Source: Sporosarcina gallistercoris
GTDB lineage: Bacteria > Bacillota > Bacilli > Bacillales_A > Planococcaceae
Length of the DNA stretch: 64,000 bases
Direction: 5' to 3'
Assembly: GCF_014836415.1 (NCBI RefSeq)
Contig: NZ_JACSQY010000002.1
Location: 124,001-188,000, forward strand
Positions 34,828 through 48,827 of this stretch are shown here, piece by piece; position 1 is the stretch's first letter, and every line of letters begins with the position of its first letter. A model generated the notes under the pieces. The model ran no database searches. It was not told the DNA's origin and worked only from the letters and a program-made list of their open reading frames with translations. A program made the position numbers and the translations under genes.

Positions 34828-35772
34828 TTAATCTTCAGAGCGTAATCCTAGATTCAACTCTTCCAATTTCAGCTTTACTTCTTCAAGTGACTTTCGGCCA
34901 AGATTGCGCACTTTCATCATTTCGTCCTCGGACTTGTTAGCAAGTTCCATAACGGTATTGATGCCTGCACGCTTCAGGCAGTTATAAGAGCGAACAGAAA
35001 GGTCCAGTTCTTCGATAGTCATCTCAAGAACTTTTTCTTTTTGGTCTTCTTCTTTTTCTACCATGATTTCTGCAGTTTGTGCTTCGTCTGTCATGCCGAC
35101 AAAAATATTTAAATGTTCCGTTAGGATTTTCGCACCTAATGAAACAGATTCTTTAGGACCAATACTACCATCTGTCCATACATCCAATGTCAACTTATCA
35201 AAGTTTGTACTTTGACCAACCCGGGTATTTTCAACCTGGAAGTTTACACGGGATACTGGTGTGTAGATAGAGTCGATTGGAATGACACCAATCGCAAGGT
35301 CATCACGCTTGTTTTGAACCGAAGGAACATAGCCTCTTCCTCTTACTGCATACATACGCATACGGAGGTGACCATTTTTCCCAAGTGTTGCAATGTGAAG
35401 ATTCGGGTTCAATACTTCTACATCACTATCATGAGTAATGTCAGCAGCAGTTACCTTACCTTCGCCTTTAATATCCAACTCAATAACTTTTTCGTCATCA
35501 GAATAGATTTTAAGAGCCAATTGCTTCACGTTCAGAATAATAGTCGCTACATCTTCTACGACACCTTCGACTGTTGAGAACTCATGAAGAACGCCATCGA
35601 TCTGAATCGATGTAACGGCAGCTCCAGGTAGAGAAGACAACAAAACGCGGCGTAACGAATTCCCTAAAGTGTTTCCATACCCTCGTTCCAAAGGTTCGAT
35701 AACAAATTTACCAAACATGGAATCTTCAGCAACCATAACGGTTTCAATCTTCGGTTTCTCAATCTCGATCAT
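34828..35772 (-). CDS. rpoA: RNA polymerase alpha subunit
   Basis: 314 residues. The N-terminal domain (1-230) dimerises and nucleates the core enzyme ([20 protein letters not shown]). The C-terminal domain has helix-hairpin-helix segments ([31 protein letters not shown]) that bind UP elements and activators. Usual length for Bacillus (314). Confidence 0.98.
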   Translation of the reverse strand: MIEIEKPKIETVMVAEDSMFGKFVIEPLERGYGNTLGNSLRRVLLSSLPGAAVTSIQIDGVLHEFSTVEGVVEDVATIILNVKQLALKIYSDDEKVIELDIKGEGKVTAADITHDSDVEVLNPNLHIATLGKNGHLRMRMYAVRGRGYVPSVQNKRDDLAIGVIPIDSIYTPVSRVNFQVENTRVGQSTNFDKLTLDVWTDGSIGPKESVSLGAKILTEHLNIFVGMTDEAQTAEIMVEKEEDQKEKVLEMTIEELDLSVRSYNCLKRAGINTVMELANKSEDEMMKVRNLGRKSLEEVKLKLEELNLGLRSED

Positions 35773-35825
35773 TCATTTACCCTCCTTCAAAACGTCTGTG
35801 TGGGTCGTTCCTTATTGAAATCGAT

Positions 35826-35854
35826 TTTTATAGACAGCAAAATGCAATCGCACA
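35826..35854 (-). promoter_or_regulatory. Possible internal promoter for rpoA-rplQ
   Basis: TTGTGC (35849-35854), a 17-bp spacer, TATAAA (35826-35831) lie in the 132-bp rpsK-rpoA gap. That gap also holds a CACAATT/AATTGTG hairpin. Confidence 0.35.
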
Positions 35855-35904
35855 ATTCATTCTTACCAAAAATTGTGTTTCTCAATCAATTGGAATAGAA
35901 ACCA

Positions 35905-36315
<411 letters not shown>

Positions 36316-36318
36316 CTA

Positions 36319-36684
36319 TTATTTCTTTTTGTTTGCAACAGTCCGCTTAGGACCTTTACGTGTACGTGCATTGTTTTTTGTGTTTTGTCCGCGTACAGGC
36401 AATCCACGACGGTGACGGATTCCACGGAAGCTTCCGATTTCCATCAAACGTTTGATGTTAAGTGAAGTTTCACGGCGAAGATCCCCTTCTACTTTCAATG
36501 CATCTAATTGTTCACGGATTTTGTCGAGTTCCGCGTCAGTTAAATCACGAACGCGTGTCTCTTCTGAAACGTCAGCTGCAGCAAGAACTTTCTGTGCTGT
36601 CGTTTTCCCAATTCCGTAGATGTAAGTCAATGAAATTACAACGCGCTTATCGCGCGGTACGTCTACACCAGCAATACGTGCCAT
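36319..36684 (-). CDS. rpsM: 30S ribosomal protein uS13
   Basis: A 121-residue S13 of the 30S head, forming intersubunit bridges and touching P-site tRNA by its basic tail. Starts [13 protein letters not shown], ends in a [12 protein letters not shown] tail. Confidence 0.98.
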   Translation of the reverse strand: MARIAGVDVPRDKRVVISLTYIYGIGKTTAQKVLAAADVSEETRVRDLTDAELDKIREQLDALKVEGDLRRETSLNIKRLMEIGSFRGIRHRRGLPVRGQNTKNNARTRKGPKRTVANKKK

Positions 36685-36707
36685 ATAGGTTGCGCACCTC
36701 CTTTATA

Positions 36708-36836
<129 letters not shown>

Positions 36837-36859
36837 TCATTAGTCCGGAGTTGCAAAAT

Positions 36860-37078
36860 TTATTTGAATCGGTATGTGATGCGACCACGTGTTAAGTCAT
36901 AAGGCGACAATTCAATTGTCACTTTATCACCAGGCAAAATGCGGATGAAGTGCATACGGATTTTACCGGATACATGTGCAAGCACAGTATGTCCGTTTTC
37001 CAATTCCACTTTGAACATCGCATTCGGCAACGTATCTATTACAGTACCTTCAATTTCGATTACGTCATCTTTCGCCAT
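36860..37078 (-). CDS. infA: Translation initiation factor IF-1
   Basis: A 72-residue OB-fold factor that blocks the A site during initiation ([36 protein letters not shown]). AGGGAGA precedes the ATG. Directly preceded by the anomalous 420-bp gap where map is expected. Confidence 0.98.
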   Translation of the reverse strand: MAKDDVIEIEGTVIDTLPNAMFKVELENGHTVLAHVSGKIRMHFIRILPGDKVTIELSPYDLTRGRITYRFK

Positions 37079-37498
37079 CAGCTCAGTCTCCCTTCTATAT
37101 CCTTAAAGGCCCTCACCAACAAGCATCATCAGTCGCTTTACAAGCTCCTTCAACATATGTCCGGTATGCGCGAGTGATGTTCGAAAAGACGCAAATCACA
37201 ATTCATGCCTGTTTGCCGGCCCCGAAATGTTGTCTGGAACTTCAAATCGGTTCAAACATGACCGACAGTGTGCTTCTGATCTATCTGTCCGAAGACAGCA
37301 AACCCACTCACAACAACACATTATACTCCGGAAAACAAGAAAATGCATGTGTAAAGTATTGAGCATCAAACTGCGGACTGTGGCCGAATTCCAGCATAGC
37401 ATCAATTGCTTTTGCAGCTCATTCTAATCATTTGCTCCTTCCGTACAGCAGAACGCTGCCGGACGTGATGCCCTGACGTCTGCATGCTTCGGAAAGGC
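37079..37498 (-). other. 420-bp gap between adk and infA lacking map
   Basis: No intact gene on either strand. It holds a possible map relic at its adk-proximal end and a perfect TATAAT (37320-37325 region, minus strand) with no convincing -35. The rest shows no recognisable feature. Bacillus normally has map, and often a small KOW-domain gene, here. Confidence 0.7.
37360..37431 (-). pseudogene. Possible relic of methionine aminopeptidase gene map
   Basis: AAGGAGCAAATG at 37440-37429 looks like an intact start site 70 bp after adk, but the frame stops after nine codons (MIRMSCKSN). A one-base shift restores AIDAMLEFGH, similar to the EIDxMxEAGxI segment at the N-terminus of Map. Nothing Map-like follows. 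The gene position, the start site and this short match suggest a decayed map. The match is short, so chance is not excluded. Confidence 0.4.
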
Positions 37499-38200
<702 letters not shown>

Positions 38201-39493
38201 TTATTTCATAAATCCTCTGTAGTGACGCTTAACCAATTGTGATTCAAGTTGCTTCATAGTTTCAAGGGCAACCCCGACTACGATCAGCAAGCTGGTACCA
38301 CCGATTTGAGCGGACTGTGGAAGATTTGCAATTTCAATAATGATAATCGGCAGAACTGCGACTGTAGCAAGGAAAATCGATCCGACAAACGTCAGTCGAT
38401 AGAGCGTGCTTGTCAAATAGTCCTGTGTGTTCTGACCAGGACGAATCCCAGGGATATAAGCCCCTTGTTTCTTCAAGTTATCTGCTACATTCTCAGGGTT
38501 AACCTGAACAAATGCATAGAAGTACGTGAAGGCAACGATCAGACCGATATACAGTGCCATGCCAGCTGGATGCGAGTAGTTGAGCACTCGTGTAACAGCA
38601 GCGACAGTACTGTTGTCACTGAAGAACGTGCCAAGTAATTGCGGCGTTGTAAAGAACGCAACCGCAAAGATGACTGGGATAACCCCTGCAGCGTTCAGTT
38701 TCAATGGTAGATGCGTTTGTTGTCCGGCAGAAGACTGCCCGCGACCCGTCACCCGTTTTGCATATTGAATCGGAATTTTACGCAACGCTTCTTGGAAGTA
38801 GATCACGCCAACTGTAATTGCAATAACTGCAACTAGTAACAAAGCCATCATAGCAATACGAAGGAACAAAGCGTCCCCTGCATCTTGGATCTGTGATACA
38901 TACAATTGGTTGATCGCATTCGGAATAGCAGCAACGATTCCGGCGAAGATAATGATTGAAATACCATTACCGACACCTTTCGCTGTAATCTGCTCGCCGA
39001 GCCAGAGAAGAAAAGCGGTACCAGCTGTCAACACTAGAGCAATGACGATATAAGTCGAAACTCCGTTATCTTCAACAAGTCTTCCTTGGAACATTTGGTT
39101 AAATCCAAACGACATTGCAATCGCTTGGATAAACGCAAGAATCATGGTGAAGTAACGAGTGAATTGTGCAAGTTTACGTCTTCCGACATCCCCTTGTTTC
39201 GCCCACTCTGAAAACTTCGGCACAACGTCCATCTGCAAAAGCTGCACGATGATTGAAGCTGTGATGTAAGGCATGATTCCCATGGCGAAGATTGAGAACT
39301 TAGAAAGCGCTCCTCCACCAAAGATGTTCAAAAATCCAATGAATTGATTGTCCGATTGCTGGAGCGCAGTCGCATCCACGTTCGGTACCGTTATGAACGT
39401 ACCGAGACGGAATACGATGAGCAATAGCAGTGTGAAAATTATTTTAGACCGTATCTCTTTTACTCGCATGAAGTTTGAGATTGTCTGAAACAT
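38201..39493 (-). CDS. secY: Preprotein translocase subunit SecY
   Basis: A 430-residue channel protein with ten predicted helices. It starts [18 protein letters not shown] and has the conserved cytosolic loop region (GRGQSSAGQQTHLPLKLN) and a basic end KRHYRGFMK. It forms the Sec pore with SecE and SecG. Its start overlaps the rplO stop codon by one base. Confidence 0.98.
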   Translation of the reverse strand: MFQTISNFMRVKEIRSKIIFTLLLLIVFRLGTFITVPNVDATALQQSDNQFIGFLNIFGGGALSKFSIFAMGIMPYITASIIVQLLQMDVVPKFSEWAKQGDVGRRKLAQFTRYFTMILAFIQAIAMSFGFNQMFQGRLVEDNGVSTYIVIALVLTAGTAFLLWLGEQITAKGVGNGISIIIFAGIVAAIPNAINQLYVSQIQDAGDALFLRIAMMALLLVAVIAITVGVIYFQEALRKIPIQYAKRVTGRGQSSAGQQTHLPLKLNAAGVIPVIFAVAFFTTPQLLGTFFSDNSTVAAVTRVLNYSHPAGMALYIGLIVAFTYFYAFVQVNPENVADNLKKQGAYIPGIRPGQNTQDYLTSTLYRLTFVGSIFLATVAVLPIIIIEIANLPQSAQIGGTSLLIVVGVALETMKQLESQLVKRHYRGFMK

Positions 39494-39933
39494 TAAACCA
39501 CCTCGACTTGCCCGCCCGCTTTCTCGATCGCTTCTTTAGCAGAAGCAGAGAATTTATGAGCTCTGACAGTAATCTTCTTCTCAAGAGTCCCATTACCAAG
39601 AATCTTAATACCGGATTTCTCATTGCTCACAATACCTGTTTCAATCAACAATTCTGGTGTTACTTCTGTGCCTTCATCGAAACGATTCAACGTTTCAAGA
39701 TTTACGATGGCATATTCTTTACGGTTAATGTTCGTAAATCCGCGCTTAGGTAGACGTTGGAATAGTGGAAGTTGACCACCTTCGAATCCAAGACGTACAC
39801 CACCGCCTGAACGAGAGTTTTGACCGTTATGACCTCTGCCAGATGTTTTACCTGATCCAGACCCCATACCACGACCAACACGTTTGCGTTCTTTACGAGC
39901 ACCTTCTGCAGGTTTCATTTCGTGTAATTTCAT
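39493..39933 (-). CDS. rplO: 50S ribosomal protein uL15
   Basis: A 146-residue L15 that stabilises 23S rRNA late in assembly. Gly/Arg-rich N-terminal extension ([20 protein letters not shown]). Confidence 0.98.
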   Translation of the reverse strand: MKLHEMKPAEGARKERKRVGRGMGSGSGKTSGRGHNGQNSRSGGGVRLGFEGGQLPLFQRLPKRGFTNINRKEYAIVNLETLNRFDEGTEVTPELLIETGIVSNEKSGIKILGNGTLEKKITVRAHKFSASAKEAIEKAGGQVEVV

Positions 39934-39965
39934 CTTTCGGCACCTCCTTATTCAAGAATAACTGA

Positions 39966-40148
39966 TTATTGTTCGCTGACAGTTACCAAATGGCTGACCT
40001 TGTTGATCATGCCGCGGATTGCGACATTATCCTGGTGCTCAACCGTTTGGTTCATTTTGCGAAGTCCAAGTGCTTCAACTGTTTTACGTTGTGCTGGCTT
40101 AGCGCCAATCACGCTTTTAGTAAGGGTGATTTCAAGTTTATTTGCCAT
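39966..40148 (-). CDS. rpmD: 50S ribosomal protein uL30
   Basis: A 60-residue L30 ([20 protein letters not shown]). Small ferredoxin-like rRNA binder, 13 bp after rpsE. Confidence 0.97.
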   Translation of the reverse strand: MANKLEITLTKSVIGAKPAQRKTVEALGLRKMNQTVEHQDNVAIRGMINKVSHLVTVSEQ

Positions 40149-40161
40149 TGTGTTTCCCCCC

Positions 40162-40662
40162 TTAACCTAACAGTTCTTCTACGGATTTGCCACGTAGCTG
40201 TGCTACATCTTCAGCACGCTTCAAATTCGTCAATCCCTGGATTGTAGCACGTACCATATTGATTGGTGTGTTAGATCCAAGTGATTTAGAAAGGATATCC
40301 GTGATTCCTGCAAGTTCAAGTACCGCACGGACTGGTCCGCCGGCGATAACGCCTGTACCTGGTGCAGCCGGTTTGATGAGAATGTTGCCTGCTCCGAAAT
40401 GTCCGATGATCTGGTGAGGCGTTGTGCCTTTGACCATTGGTACTTCGATTAGGTTTTTCTTCGCATCTTCGATTGCTTTACGGATTGCATCTGGAACTTC
40501 TTGCGCTTTTCCAGTACCGAAACCAACGCGGCCGTTTTTATCACCAACAACGACTAGAGCAGTAAAACGGAAACGACGTCCGCCTTTTACAACTTTAGCT
40601 ACGCGGTTGATGGTAACTACGCGCTCTTCGAATTCACTTTTGTTTTGTTCATTACGACGCAT
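40162..40662 (-). CDS. rpsE: 30S ribosomal protein uS5
   Basis: A 166-residue S5, part of the mRNA entry helicase site. The spectinomycin loop ([11 protein letters not shown]) has the usual sequence, so no resistance change is seen there. Confidence 0.98.
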   Translation of the reverse strand: MRRNEQNKSEFEERVVTINRVAKVVKGGRRFRFTALVVVGDKNGRVGFGTGKAQEVPDAIRKAIEDAKKNLIEVPMVKGTTPHQIIGHFGAGNILIKPAAPGTGVIAGGPVRAVLELAGITDILSKSLGSNTPINMVRATIQGLTNLKRAEDVAQLRGKSVEELLG

Positions 40663-40684
40663 GGAATATGTCCCTCCTTCTTAA

Positions 40685-41047
40685 TTAAAATTCAAGTCCA
40701 TTTTCGCGTGCAGCGTCAGCTAGTGCTTTAACGCGGCCGTGGTATAGATAGCCTCCGCGGTCGAATACGACAACTTTGACGTTCTTTTCTAAACCTTTTT
40801 TCGCAATCAATTCGCCCACTTTAGTAGCTGCGTCTGCATTAGATGAAGAATCCGCTGAGAATTCTTTATCCATTGTAGATGCGCTTGCAAGTGTTACACC
40901 GTTTGCATCATCAATAAGTTGTGCATAGATGTGTTTGTTTGAACGGTATACGTTCAAGCGAGGACGCTCAGCAGTACCGTTGATCTTTGTACGGACACGT
41001 GAATGCCGTTTTCTACGGACAGCGTTCTTATCTTGTTTTGTGATCAC
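40685..41047 (-). CDS. rplR: 50S ribosomal protein uL18
   Basis: A 120-residue L18, a 5S rRNA binder with L5. Basic N-terminus ([16 protein letters not shown]) and conserved [14 protein letters not shown]. Confidence 0.98.
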   Translation of the reverse strand: MITKQDKNAVRRKRHSRVRTKINGTAERPRLNVYRSNKHIYAQLIDDANGVTLASASTMDKEFSADSSSNADAATKVGELIAKKGLEKNVKVVVFDRGGYLYHGRVKALADAARENGLEF

Positions 41048-41080
41048 TCGAGGTCACTCCTTCCAGATGCCTACGCGGCA

Positions 41081-41620
41081 TTATTTACCTGTTTTACCTT
41101 CTTTGCGTCGAACAACTTCGCCTTCGTACTTAATACCTTTACCTTTATACGGCTCTGGTGGACGTACTTTGCGGATGTTAGAAGCAAGAGCACCAACACG
41201 TTCTTTGTTAGTACCGCGAACGATAATTTTAGTGTTAGCAGGCACCTCAACTTCAATGCCCTCTTCCGGTGTGAATTCAACCGGTTGTGAGTAACCGACG
41301 TTCAATACAAGTTTCTTACCTTGCATTTGAGCACGATACCCGACACCTACTAGTTCAAGCGCACGCTCGAAACCAGTCGATACTCCAGTTACCATGTTTG
41401 CTAGAAGCGAACGTGTAGTACCGTGCATCGAACGGTGTTCTTTCGATTCAGATGGACGTGTCAAAGTGATCACGTTACCTTCTTGTTCGATTTTTATGTC
41501 ATTCGTAAATGTATTTGTAAGTTCGCCTTTCGGTCCTTTAACTGTAACGAAGTTATTCTCATCGATTGTAACTGTTACGTTTTCAGGCACCTCAATTGGA
41601 CGTTTACCAATTCGGGACAT
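41081..41620 (-). CDS. rplF: 50S ribosomal protein uL6
   Basis: A 179-residue L6 near the GTPase-associated centre. Two repeated domains; conserved C-terminal [14 protein letters not shown]. Confidence 0.98.
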   Translation of the reverse strand: MSRIGKRPIEVPENVTVTIDENNFVTVKGPKGELTNTFTNDIKIEQEGNVITLTRPSESKEHRSMHGTTRSLLANMVTGVSTGFERALELVGVGYRAQMQGKKLVLNVGYSQPVEFTPEEGIEVEVPANTKIIVRGTNKERVGALASNIRKVRPPEPYKGKGIKYEGEVVRRKEGKTGK

Positions 41621-41650
41621 TAGTTTGCACCTCCATTCAATTGTTACAGA

Positions 41651-42049
41651 TTACCAAACGTAAGCGACGACTTCTCCGCCAACTTGTTTAGCACGAGCTT
41701 CTTTGTCAGTCAAAAGACCGTTAGATGTTGAAACAAGGGCGATACCTAGTCCGTTCAACACTCTTGGAACTTCTGTTGACTTTGCATATACACGAAGACC
41801 AGGCTTAGAAATACGCTTGAGTCCAGTGATTACGCGTTCTTCGTTTTTACCATATTTAAGGAAAATGCGGATGATGCCTTGTTTGCTGTCTTCCACATAT
41901 TCTACGTCGCGGACGAAACCTTCACGTTTGAGGATTTCAGCGATTTCTTTTTTAAGGTTTGAAGCAGGTACTTCAAGCTTCTCGTGACGAACCATATTGG
42001 CGTTACGGATGCGAGTAAGCATATCTGCGATCGGATCACTCATTGTCAT
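41651..42049 (-). CDS. rpsH: 30S ribosomal protein uS8
   Basis: A 132-residue S8, a primary 16S rRNA binder. The start at 42049 ([17 protein letters not shown]) follows AAGGAGG by 8 nt and gives the standard length. The longer open frame upstream only reads through the rpsZ region. Ends GGEVVAYVW as usual. Confidence 0.98.
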   Translation of the reverse strand: MTMSDPIADMLTRIRNANMVRHEKLEVPASNLKKEIAEILKREGFVRDVEYVEDSKQGIIRIFLKYGKNEERVITGLKRISKPGLRVYAKSTEVPRVLNGLGIALVSTSNGLLTDKEARAKQVGGEVVAYVW

Positions 42050-42077
42050 TACATTAACCTCCTTCCCAGAATGGGGT

Positions 42078-42266
<189 letters not shown>

Positions 42267-42283
42267 TTACGCCTCCCTTATGT

Positions 42284-42823
42284 TTACTTTTGGAACGGCA
42301 TGCCGCACTGCGCTAGCAACTCACGAGCTTCCTCGTCTGAGTTGGCAGTCGTAACGATGACGATATCCATTCCGCGTACTTTAGACACTTTATCGAAGTC
42401 AATTTCCGGGAAAATAAGTTGCTCTTTCACACCAAGTGTATAGTTTCCGCGTCCGTCGAATGATTTATTCGATACGCCACGGAAGTCACGTACACGTGGA
42501 AGTGATACTGCGATCAACTTGTCCAGGAACTCATACATGCGTTCTCCGCGTAGAGTAACTTTTGTTCCGATAGGCATTCCTTCACGAAGACGGAATCCAG
42601 CGATCGATTTCTTCGCTTTAGTTACGACTGGTTTTTGACCTGAAATAATTGTCAGATCTTCCACAGCAGCGTCAAGTGCTTTTGTGTTTTGAACCGCGTC
42701 GCCAACACCCATATTGATAACGATCTTATCAACTTTTGGTACTTGCATTACAGATGTATAGTTGAACTTGCTCATGAGAGCAGGAGTAATTTCTTTTTGG
42801 TATTTATCCTTTAATCGGCTCAT
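42284..42823 (-). CDS. rplE: 50S ribosomal protein uL5
   Basis: A 179-residue L5 that binds 5S rRNA and contacts P-site tRNA. Begins [16 protein letters not shown]. Confidence 0.98.
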   Translation of the reverse strand: MSRLKDKYQKEITPALMSKFNYTSVMQVPKVDKIVINMGVGDAVQNTKALDAAVEDLTIISGQKPVVTKAKKSIAGFRLREGMPIGTKVTLRGERMYEFLDKLIAVSLPRVRDFRGVSNKSFDGRGNYTLGVKEQLIFPEIDFDKVSKVRGMDIVIVTTANSDEEARELLAQCGMPFQK

Positions 42824-42849
42824 ACAGAAGAACCTCCCTTCTTAGAGAG

Positions 42850-43209
42850 TTATTTTTTGAGTTCTTTTTTACTAATTTGGTCGATGACTTCGCCGGACTT
42901 CTTCGCAACACGAGACTTAATACGGAATGTCTTATCGCCTTCGGTTTTTTCTTCGAACTTGTAACCGATACGTGTTGGTTCGCCAGACTTTGGATCAACA
43001 AACATTACGTTAGAAACGTGAATTGCAGCTTCAAGGCTTACAATACCACCTTGCGGATTCGCTTGGTTAGGCTTTGTATGCTTTTTAACAATGTTCACGC
43101 CCTCAACGAGGATTCGTTCTTTGTTCGGGAATACTGAAAGGATGACACCTGTCTTTCCTTTGTCTTTCCCAGAGATAACTTTTACTTTATCGCCTTTTTT
43201 AATGTGCAT
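42850..43209 (-). CDS. rplX: 50S ribosomal protein uL24
   Basis: A 119-residue L24, assembly initiator at the tunnel exit, with an N-terminal KOW motif ([18 protein letters not shown]). It is about 15 residues longer than B. subtilis L24, with extra basic/acidic residues around 85-95 and at the C-terminus (SKKELKK). Confidence 0.97.
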   Translation of the reverse strand: MHIKKGDKVKVISGKDKGKTGVILSVFPNKERILVEGVNIVKKHTKPNQANPQGGIVSLEAAIHVSNVMFVDPKSGEPTRIGYKFEEKTEGDKTFRIKSRVAKKSGEVIDQISKKELKK

Positions 43210-43243
43210 TCTGTTGCACCTCCTTGATTGGCACTGCTCTTAA

Positions 43244-43612
43244 TTAAAGTACTTCTGGAGCAAGAGAAATGATTTTCATGAAGTTGCTGTCGCGCAATTC
43301 GCGTGCAACTGGTCCGAAAATACGTGTTCCACGAGGACTCTTGTCGTCACGAATGATGACACAAGCATTCTCATCGAATGTGATATAAGATCCGTCTTTA
43401 CGACGCATACCGCTCTTAGTACGAACGATAACCGCTTTAACGACTTCACCCTTCTTAACAACGCCACCTGGTGTTGCTTTCTTAACTGTAACAACGACAA
43501 CGTCGCCGATGTTCGCAACTTTACGGCCTGAACCGCCAAGAACTTTAATTGTAAGCACTTCACGTGCGCCAGAGTTATCTGCGACTTTCATGCGGGATTC
43601 CTGTTGAATCAA
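43244..43612 (-). CDS. rplN: 50S ribosomal protein uL14
   Basis: A 122-residue L14 on the intersubunit face, target of the silencing factor RsfS. Begins [19 protein letters not shown]. Confidence 0.98.
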   Translation of the reverse strand: MIQQESRMKVADNSGAREVLTIKVLGGSGRKVANIGDVVVVTVKKATPGGVVKKGEVVKAVIVRTKSGMRRKDGSYITFDENACVIIRDDKSPRGTRIFGPVARELRDSNFMKIISLAPEVL

Positions 43613-43651
43613 TTTGGTTACCTCCCCTCGGATACTGTGTACCGAACGTTA

Positions 43652-43915
43652 TTAGATGATGACCGCTTTTTCGACTACTTCAAGAAGGCGGAAACGCTTT
43701 GTAGCTGACAACGGACGAGTTTCCATAATACGGACTACATCGCCAATCTTAGCTTCGTTCATTTCATCATGTGCTTTATATTTTTTTGAATACTTTACAC
43801 GCTTGCCATACAAAGAATGCTTTTTGTGTGTTTCTACCATTACCGTTACCGTTTTGTCCATTTTGTCGGATACAACTCGGCCTGTGTATACTTTGCGTTG
43901 GTTACGCTCAGTCAT
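43652..43915 (-). CDS. rpsQ: 30S ribosomal protein uS17
   Basis: An 87-residue OB-fold 16S binder. The start at 43915 ([14 protein letters not shown]) follows AAGGAGG by 8 nt; an in-frame start six codons earlier lies within the ribosome site. Confidence 0.97.
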   Translation of the reverse strand: MTERNQRKVYTGRVVSDKMDKTVTVMVETHKKHSLYGKRVKYSKKYKAHDEMNEAKIGDVVRIMETRPLSATKRFRLLEVVEKAVII

Positions 43916-43932
43916 GGCTGCAACCTCCTTCA

Positions 43933-44557
<625 letters not shown>

Positions 44558-44559
44558 GA

Positions 44560-45216
44560 TTAGTTGCCTCCTTCCCCAGAGTTCTTCTTCACTGGAAGGA
44601 CTTCTCCACGATAGATCCATACTTTAACACCAAGTTTACCGTATGTCGTATCAGCTTCAGCATGTGCATAATCGATATCTGCACGAAGTGTATGAAGTGG
44701 GACAGTTCCTTCGCTGTAGTGTTCTGCACGCGCGATGTCGGCTCCACCAAGACGTCCGGATACTTGAGTTTTGATACCCTTTGCTCCAGAACGGATTGTA
44801 CGTTGGATTGCCTGCTTTTGTGCGCGGCGGAATGATACGCGGCTTTCTAGTTGACGAGCGATTGATTCTGCAACCAATTTCGCGTCAAGATCAGCACGCT
44901 TAATTTCAACGATGTTAATGTGTACACGCTTGCCAGAGATTTCGTTAAGCTGTTTACGAAGTGCTTCGACTTCAGTACCACCTTTACCGATAACCATACC
45001 AGGCTTAGCTGTGTGAATTGTGATGTTTACTTTTTTCGCAGCGCGTTCGATTTCTACTTTAGAAACTGAAGCATCTACTAGACGTGTTTCGATGTATTTG
45101 CGGATTTTAAGGTCTTCGTGCAAGAGAGTCGCATAGTCTTTTTCTGCATACCATTTCGAATCCCAGTCACGAATTATACCGACCCGCAGACCGTTAGGAT
45201 GTACTTTTTGACCCAC
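44560..45216 (-). CDS. rpsC: 30S ribosomal protein uS3
   Basis: A 218-residue S3 at the mRNA entry. KH domain GMVIGKGG motif near residue 80. GTG start with GGAGGG upstream. Confidence 0.98.
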   Translation of the reverse strand: MGQKVHPNGLRVGIIRDWDSKWYAEKDYATLLHEDLKIRKYIETRLVDASVSKVEIERAAKKVNITIHTAKPGMVIGKGGTEVEALRKQLNEISGKRVHINIVEIKRADLDAKLVAESIARQLESRVSFRRAQKQAIQRTIRSGAKGIKTQVSGRLGGADIARAEHYSEGTVPLHTLRADIDYAHAEADTTYGKLGVKVWIYRGEVLPVKKNSGEGGN

Positions 45217-45219
45217 GAA

Positions 45220-45564
45220 TTATCCCTCCTTCTTTTCAGATACCACTACAGTGATGTGGCTTGTGCGTTTGTTAATCGCGCTCGCACGGCCTTGCGCACG
45301 TGGACGGAAACGTTTCATAGTAGGACCTTCATCAACGAATACTTCGCTAACAATTAGGTTCTCTAGATCCATTTCGTAGTTGTGCTCAGCATTAGCGATA
45401 GCTGAATTCAATACTTTTTCTACGACTGGAGATGCCGCTTTTGGCGTCAAACGTAGAATCGCGACAGCTTCACCGATTTTCTTGCCCCGGATAAGATCAA
45501 CGACTAATCGGACTTTACGAGGAGCAATACGGACTGTGCGCGCAGATGCTTTAGCTTGTTGCAT
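45220..45564 (-). CDS. rplV: 50S ribosomal protein uL22
   Basis: A 114-residue L22; its beta-hairpin ([20 protein letters not shown]) lines the exit tunnel. No deletion is visible in the hairpin region linked to macrolide resistance. Confidence 0.98.
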   Translation of the reverse strand: MQQAKASARTVRIAPRKVRLVVDLIRGKKIGEAVAILRLTPKAASPVVEKVLNSAIANAEHNYEMDLENLIVSEVFVDEGPTMKRFRPRAQGRASAINKRTSHITVVVSEKKEG

Positions 45565-45583
45565 CAGAAATTCCTCCTCTCAA

Positions 45584-45862
45584 TTAGCGTTTCGTTTTCT
45601 TATCATCGGCACCATGGCCTCTGTAAGTACGGGTAGGTGCGAACTCACCTAATTTGTGGCCGACCATGTCTTCAGTGATGTAGACAGGTACGTGTTTGCG
45701 TCCGTCATATACAGCGATTGTCAATCCGATGAAGGATGGGAATACTGTAGAGCGACGTGACCAAGTCTTAATGACTTGCTTCTTTTGTGCATCTTTTTGA
45801 GCATCGACCTTTTTAAGCAAATGATCATCTGCGAAAGGTCCTTTTTTCAAGCTGCGGCCCAT
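45584..45862 (-). CDS. rpsS: 30S ribosomal protein uS19
   Basis: A 92-residue head protein ([18 protein letters not shown]). The start at 45862 has GGGAGG upstream; the longer frame adds 12 residues not in the family. Confidence 0.98.
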   Translation of the reverse strand: MGRSLKKGPFADDHLLKKVDAQKDAQKKQVIKTWSRRSTVFPSFIGLTIAVYDGRKHVPVYITEDMVGHKLGEFAPTRTYRGHGADDKKTKR

Positions 45863-45922
45863 TTCGTTACCTCCCTTTGTGTTCGTACTACGGCCCAATC
45901 ATTGAACCGCAGTGCAATCACA

Positions 45923-46753
45923 TTATTTTTTGCGACGACGAACGATAAGTTTGTCGGATTTGTTTCTCTTAGAACGAGTTTTGTAACCAAGAGTTGGCTT
46001 GCCCCAAGGTGTAACTGGGCTTGGACGACCGATTGGAGTACGTCCTTCACCACCACCGTGTGGGTGATCGTTCGGGTTCATGACAGATCCACGTACAGTT
46101 GGGCGTTTACCCATCCAGCGTGAACGTCCTGCTTTACCGATGTTGATGAGTTCGTGTTGTTCGTTACCAACTTGACCGATTGTAGCACGGCAAGCTGACA
46201 AAATCATGCGAACTTCACCAGATTGCAGACGAATGATGACATATTTGCCTTCACGGCCTAGCAATTGTGCAGATGTACCAGCTGAACGAACTAATTGTCC
46301 GCCTTTACCAGGCTTCATCTCGATGTTGTGGATTGTAGAACCCATAGGGATGTTTTCAAGAGGAAGCGCGTTCCCTACACGGATGTCCGCTTCAGGTCCT
46401 GACATGATTGTCGTTCCAACTGTCAATCCTTTAGGAGCTAAGATGTAACGTTTTTCTCCATCAGCATAGTTGATCAATGCGATGTTAGCAGAACGGTTCG
46501 GATCGTATTCGATCGTAGCAACGCGTCCTGGTATGCCATCTTTCCGGCGTTGGAAGTCGATGACACGGTATTGGCGCTTGTGGCCTCCACCTTGGTGACG
46601 AACTGTAATCCTACCTTGGTTGTTACGGCCGCCTTTACGCTTGACTGGCTGAAGCAATGATTTTTCCGGCTTGCTTGCAGTGATTTCAGCGAAATCTGAA
46701 GTCGTCATGTTACGGCGTCCGTTGGAGGTAGGTTTGTATTTCTTAATCGCCAT
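45923..46753 (-). CDS. rplB: 50S ribosomal protein uL2
   Basis: A 276-residue L2 near the peptidyl-transferase centre, required for subunit association. Conserved [21 protein letters not shown] with its key His. Confidence 0.98.
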   Translation of the reverse strand: MAIKKYKPTSNGRRNMTTSDFAEITASKPEKSLLQPVKRKGGRNNQGRITVRHQGGGHKRQYRVIDFQRRKDGIPGRVATIEYDPNRSANIALINYADGEKRYILAPKGLTVGTTIMSGPEADIRVGNALPLENIPMGSTIHNIEMKPGKGGQLVRSAGTSAQLLGREGKYVIIRLQSGEVRMILSACRATIGQVGNEQHELINIGKAGRSRWMGKRPTVRGSVMNPNDHPHGGGEGRTPIGRPSPVTPWGKPTLGYKTRSKRNKSDKLIVRRRKK

Positions 46754-46780
46754 TGGTATTCCCTCCTTCGTTTATTGTGA

Positions 46781-47065
46781 TTAGATCTCGAATAGTTCGA
46801 TGTCTTTAGAATCAGCAGTTAGTGTAACAATCGCTTTACGGCGTTTGTTAGTGTAACCAGCATGTTTACCCATGCGCTTGAATTTACCTTTGTAATTCTG
46901 GACGTTCACTTTTTCCACTGTTACTCCGAAGATTTCTTCGACAGCTTGTTTGATGTGCGTTTTGTTTGCACGCGTGTCAACTTCGAAAGTGTACTTGTTG
47001 AATTCCATCGCTTCAGAAGATCGCTCGGTAATGACCGGACGCTTCAATACATCACGTGCTTCCAT
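46781..47065 (-). CDS. rplW: 50S ribosomal protein uL23
   Basis: A 94-residue L23 at the tunnel exit, docking trigger factor and SRP. Its first base overlaps the rplD stop. Confidence 0.98.
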   Translation of the reverse strand: MEARDVLKRPVITERSSEAMEFNKYTFEVDTRANKTHIKQAVEEIFGVTVEKVNVQNYKGKFKRMGKHAGYTNKRRKAIVTLTADSKDIELFEI

Positions 47066-47688
47066 TAACCAAGCACCTCCTCGATTTTTTTGACAGCATC
47101 TTTAGTTACGATTAGTTGATCGTGACCAACTAGATCTAGAACGTTGATACCGTTAGCTGTAACGACACTGATTCCTGGGATGTTACGAGCAGACAATGCT
47201 ACTGTTTCATCGAGGTCAGCAGTTACGAATAATGCTTTTTTGCTGATTGACAAGTCTTTCAGCACTTTCGTGAATTCTTTTGTCTTTGGTGCATCGAAAG
47301 TCAAAGCTTCCAATACTACCAATTCTTCGTCACGTACTTTTGAAGATAAAGCTGAACGAAGAGCAAGACGACGGACTTTCTTCGGTAACTTGTAGCTGTA
47401 GCTACGTGGTGTTGGTCCGAAGACGATACCGCCTCCACGCCATTGTGGAGATCTGATTGAGCCCTGACGAGCACGACCTGTCCCTTTTTGACGCCATGGT
47501 TTACGACCACCGCCAGCTACTTCAGCGCGTGATTTTACTTTGTGGTTCCCTTGACGCAATGACGCACGTTGTTGAACCAATGCTTCGAATAGGACTGCTT
47601 CATTCGGCTCAATTCCGAATACAAGTTCATTCAATTCGATTTCGCCTGCTGCAGATCCTGTTTGATTCACTACGGATACTTTTGGCAT
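47065..47688 (-). CDS. rplD: 50S ribosomal protein uL4
   Basis: A 207-residue L4. The extended loop ([19 protein letters not shown]) reaches into the exit tunnel and is unaltered at macrolide positions as far as I can see. Confidence 0.98.
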   Translation of the reverse strand: MPKVSVVNQTGSAAGEIELNELVFGIEPNEAVLFEALVQQRASLRQGNHKVKSRAEVAGGGRKPWRQKGTGRARQGSIRSPQWRGGGIVFGPTPRSYSYKLPKKVRRLALRSALSSKVRDEELVVLEALTFDAPKTKEFTKVLKDLSISKKALFVTADLDETVALSARNIPGISVVTANGINVLDLVGHDQLIVTKDAVKKIEEVLG

Positions 47689-47713
47689 TAGTGTTTCCTC
47701 CTTCCTTCGTTAA

Positions 47714-48343
47714 TTAGTTCCCTTTAATCGCGCTTTTCACTTCTACAAGTGATTTACGTGAACCTGGAACGTTACCTTTTACTAGTAGCAAGTTGCGCTC
47801 TGTGTCAACTCGTACAATTTCAAGGTTTTGGATTGTTACTGTTTTGCCACCCATACGGCCTGGCATTTTTTTACCTTTGAATACACGTTGAGCATCAACC
47901 GATCCGATTGAACCCGGTGCACGATGGTGACGAGATCCGTGGCTCATTGGTCCACGTGAGAAACCGTGGCGCTTAATGACACCTTGGAAACCTTTACCTT
48001 TTGATACTCCTGTGATATCGATGATTTCGCCTTCTGCGAATGTATCGACTTTGACTTCCTGACCAACTTCGTACCCAGCTACGTCGACTCCGCGGAATTC
48101 GCGAATGAAGCGCTTAGGTGTCGTTTCCGCTTTTGCAACGTGCCCCATCTCTGGTTTGTTGGAAAGCTTCTCGCGTTTGTCTTCGAATCCGAGCTGGATT
48201 GCTTCGTAGCCGTCTGTTTCGATTGTCTTCTTTTGAAGAACAACGTTTGGAGCAGCTGCAATTACAGTTACGGGGATCAAATCGCCGTTTTCAGCAAAGA
48301 TTTGCGTCATACCGACTTTTCTTCCTAAGATTCCTTTGGTCAT
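47714..48343 (-). CDS. rplC: 50S ribosomal protein uL3
   Basis: A 209-residue L3 that nucleates 50S assembly; its loop ([13 protein letters not shown]) approaches the peptidyl-transferase centre. Confidence 0.98.
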   Translation of the reverse strand: MTKGILGRKVGMTQIFAENGDLIPVTVIAAAPNVVLQKKTIETDGYEAIQLGFEDKREKLSNKPEMGHVAKAETTPKRFIREFRGVDVAGYEVGQEVKVDTFAEGEIIDITGVSKGKGFQGVIKRHGFSRGPMSHGSRHHRAPGSIGSVDAQRVFKGKKMPGRMGGKTVTIQNLEIVRVDTERNLLLVKGNVPGSRKSLVEVKSAIKGN

Positions 48344-48389
48344 TTGTCACACCTCCTGATTAATTTGTTTTTAGTATTATAGTTTGCCA

Positions 48390-48821
<432 letters not shown>

Positions 48822-48827
48822 CTAAAC

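Noticed and set aside
37174..37427. Short open frames on either strand in the adk-infA gap
   Set aside because: No ribosome sites, Cys/His-rich low-complexity translations and no resemblance to a KOW protein or Map beyond the short segment listed.
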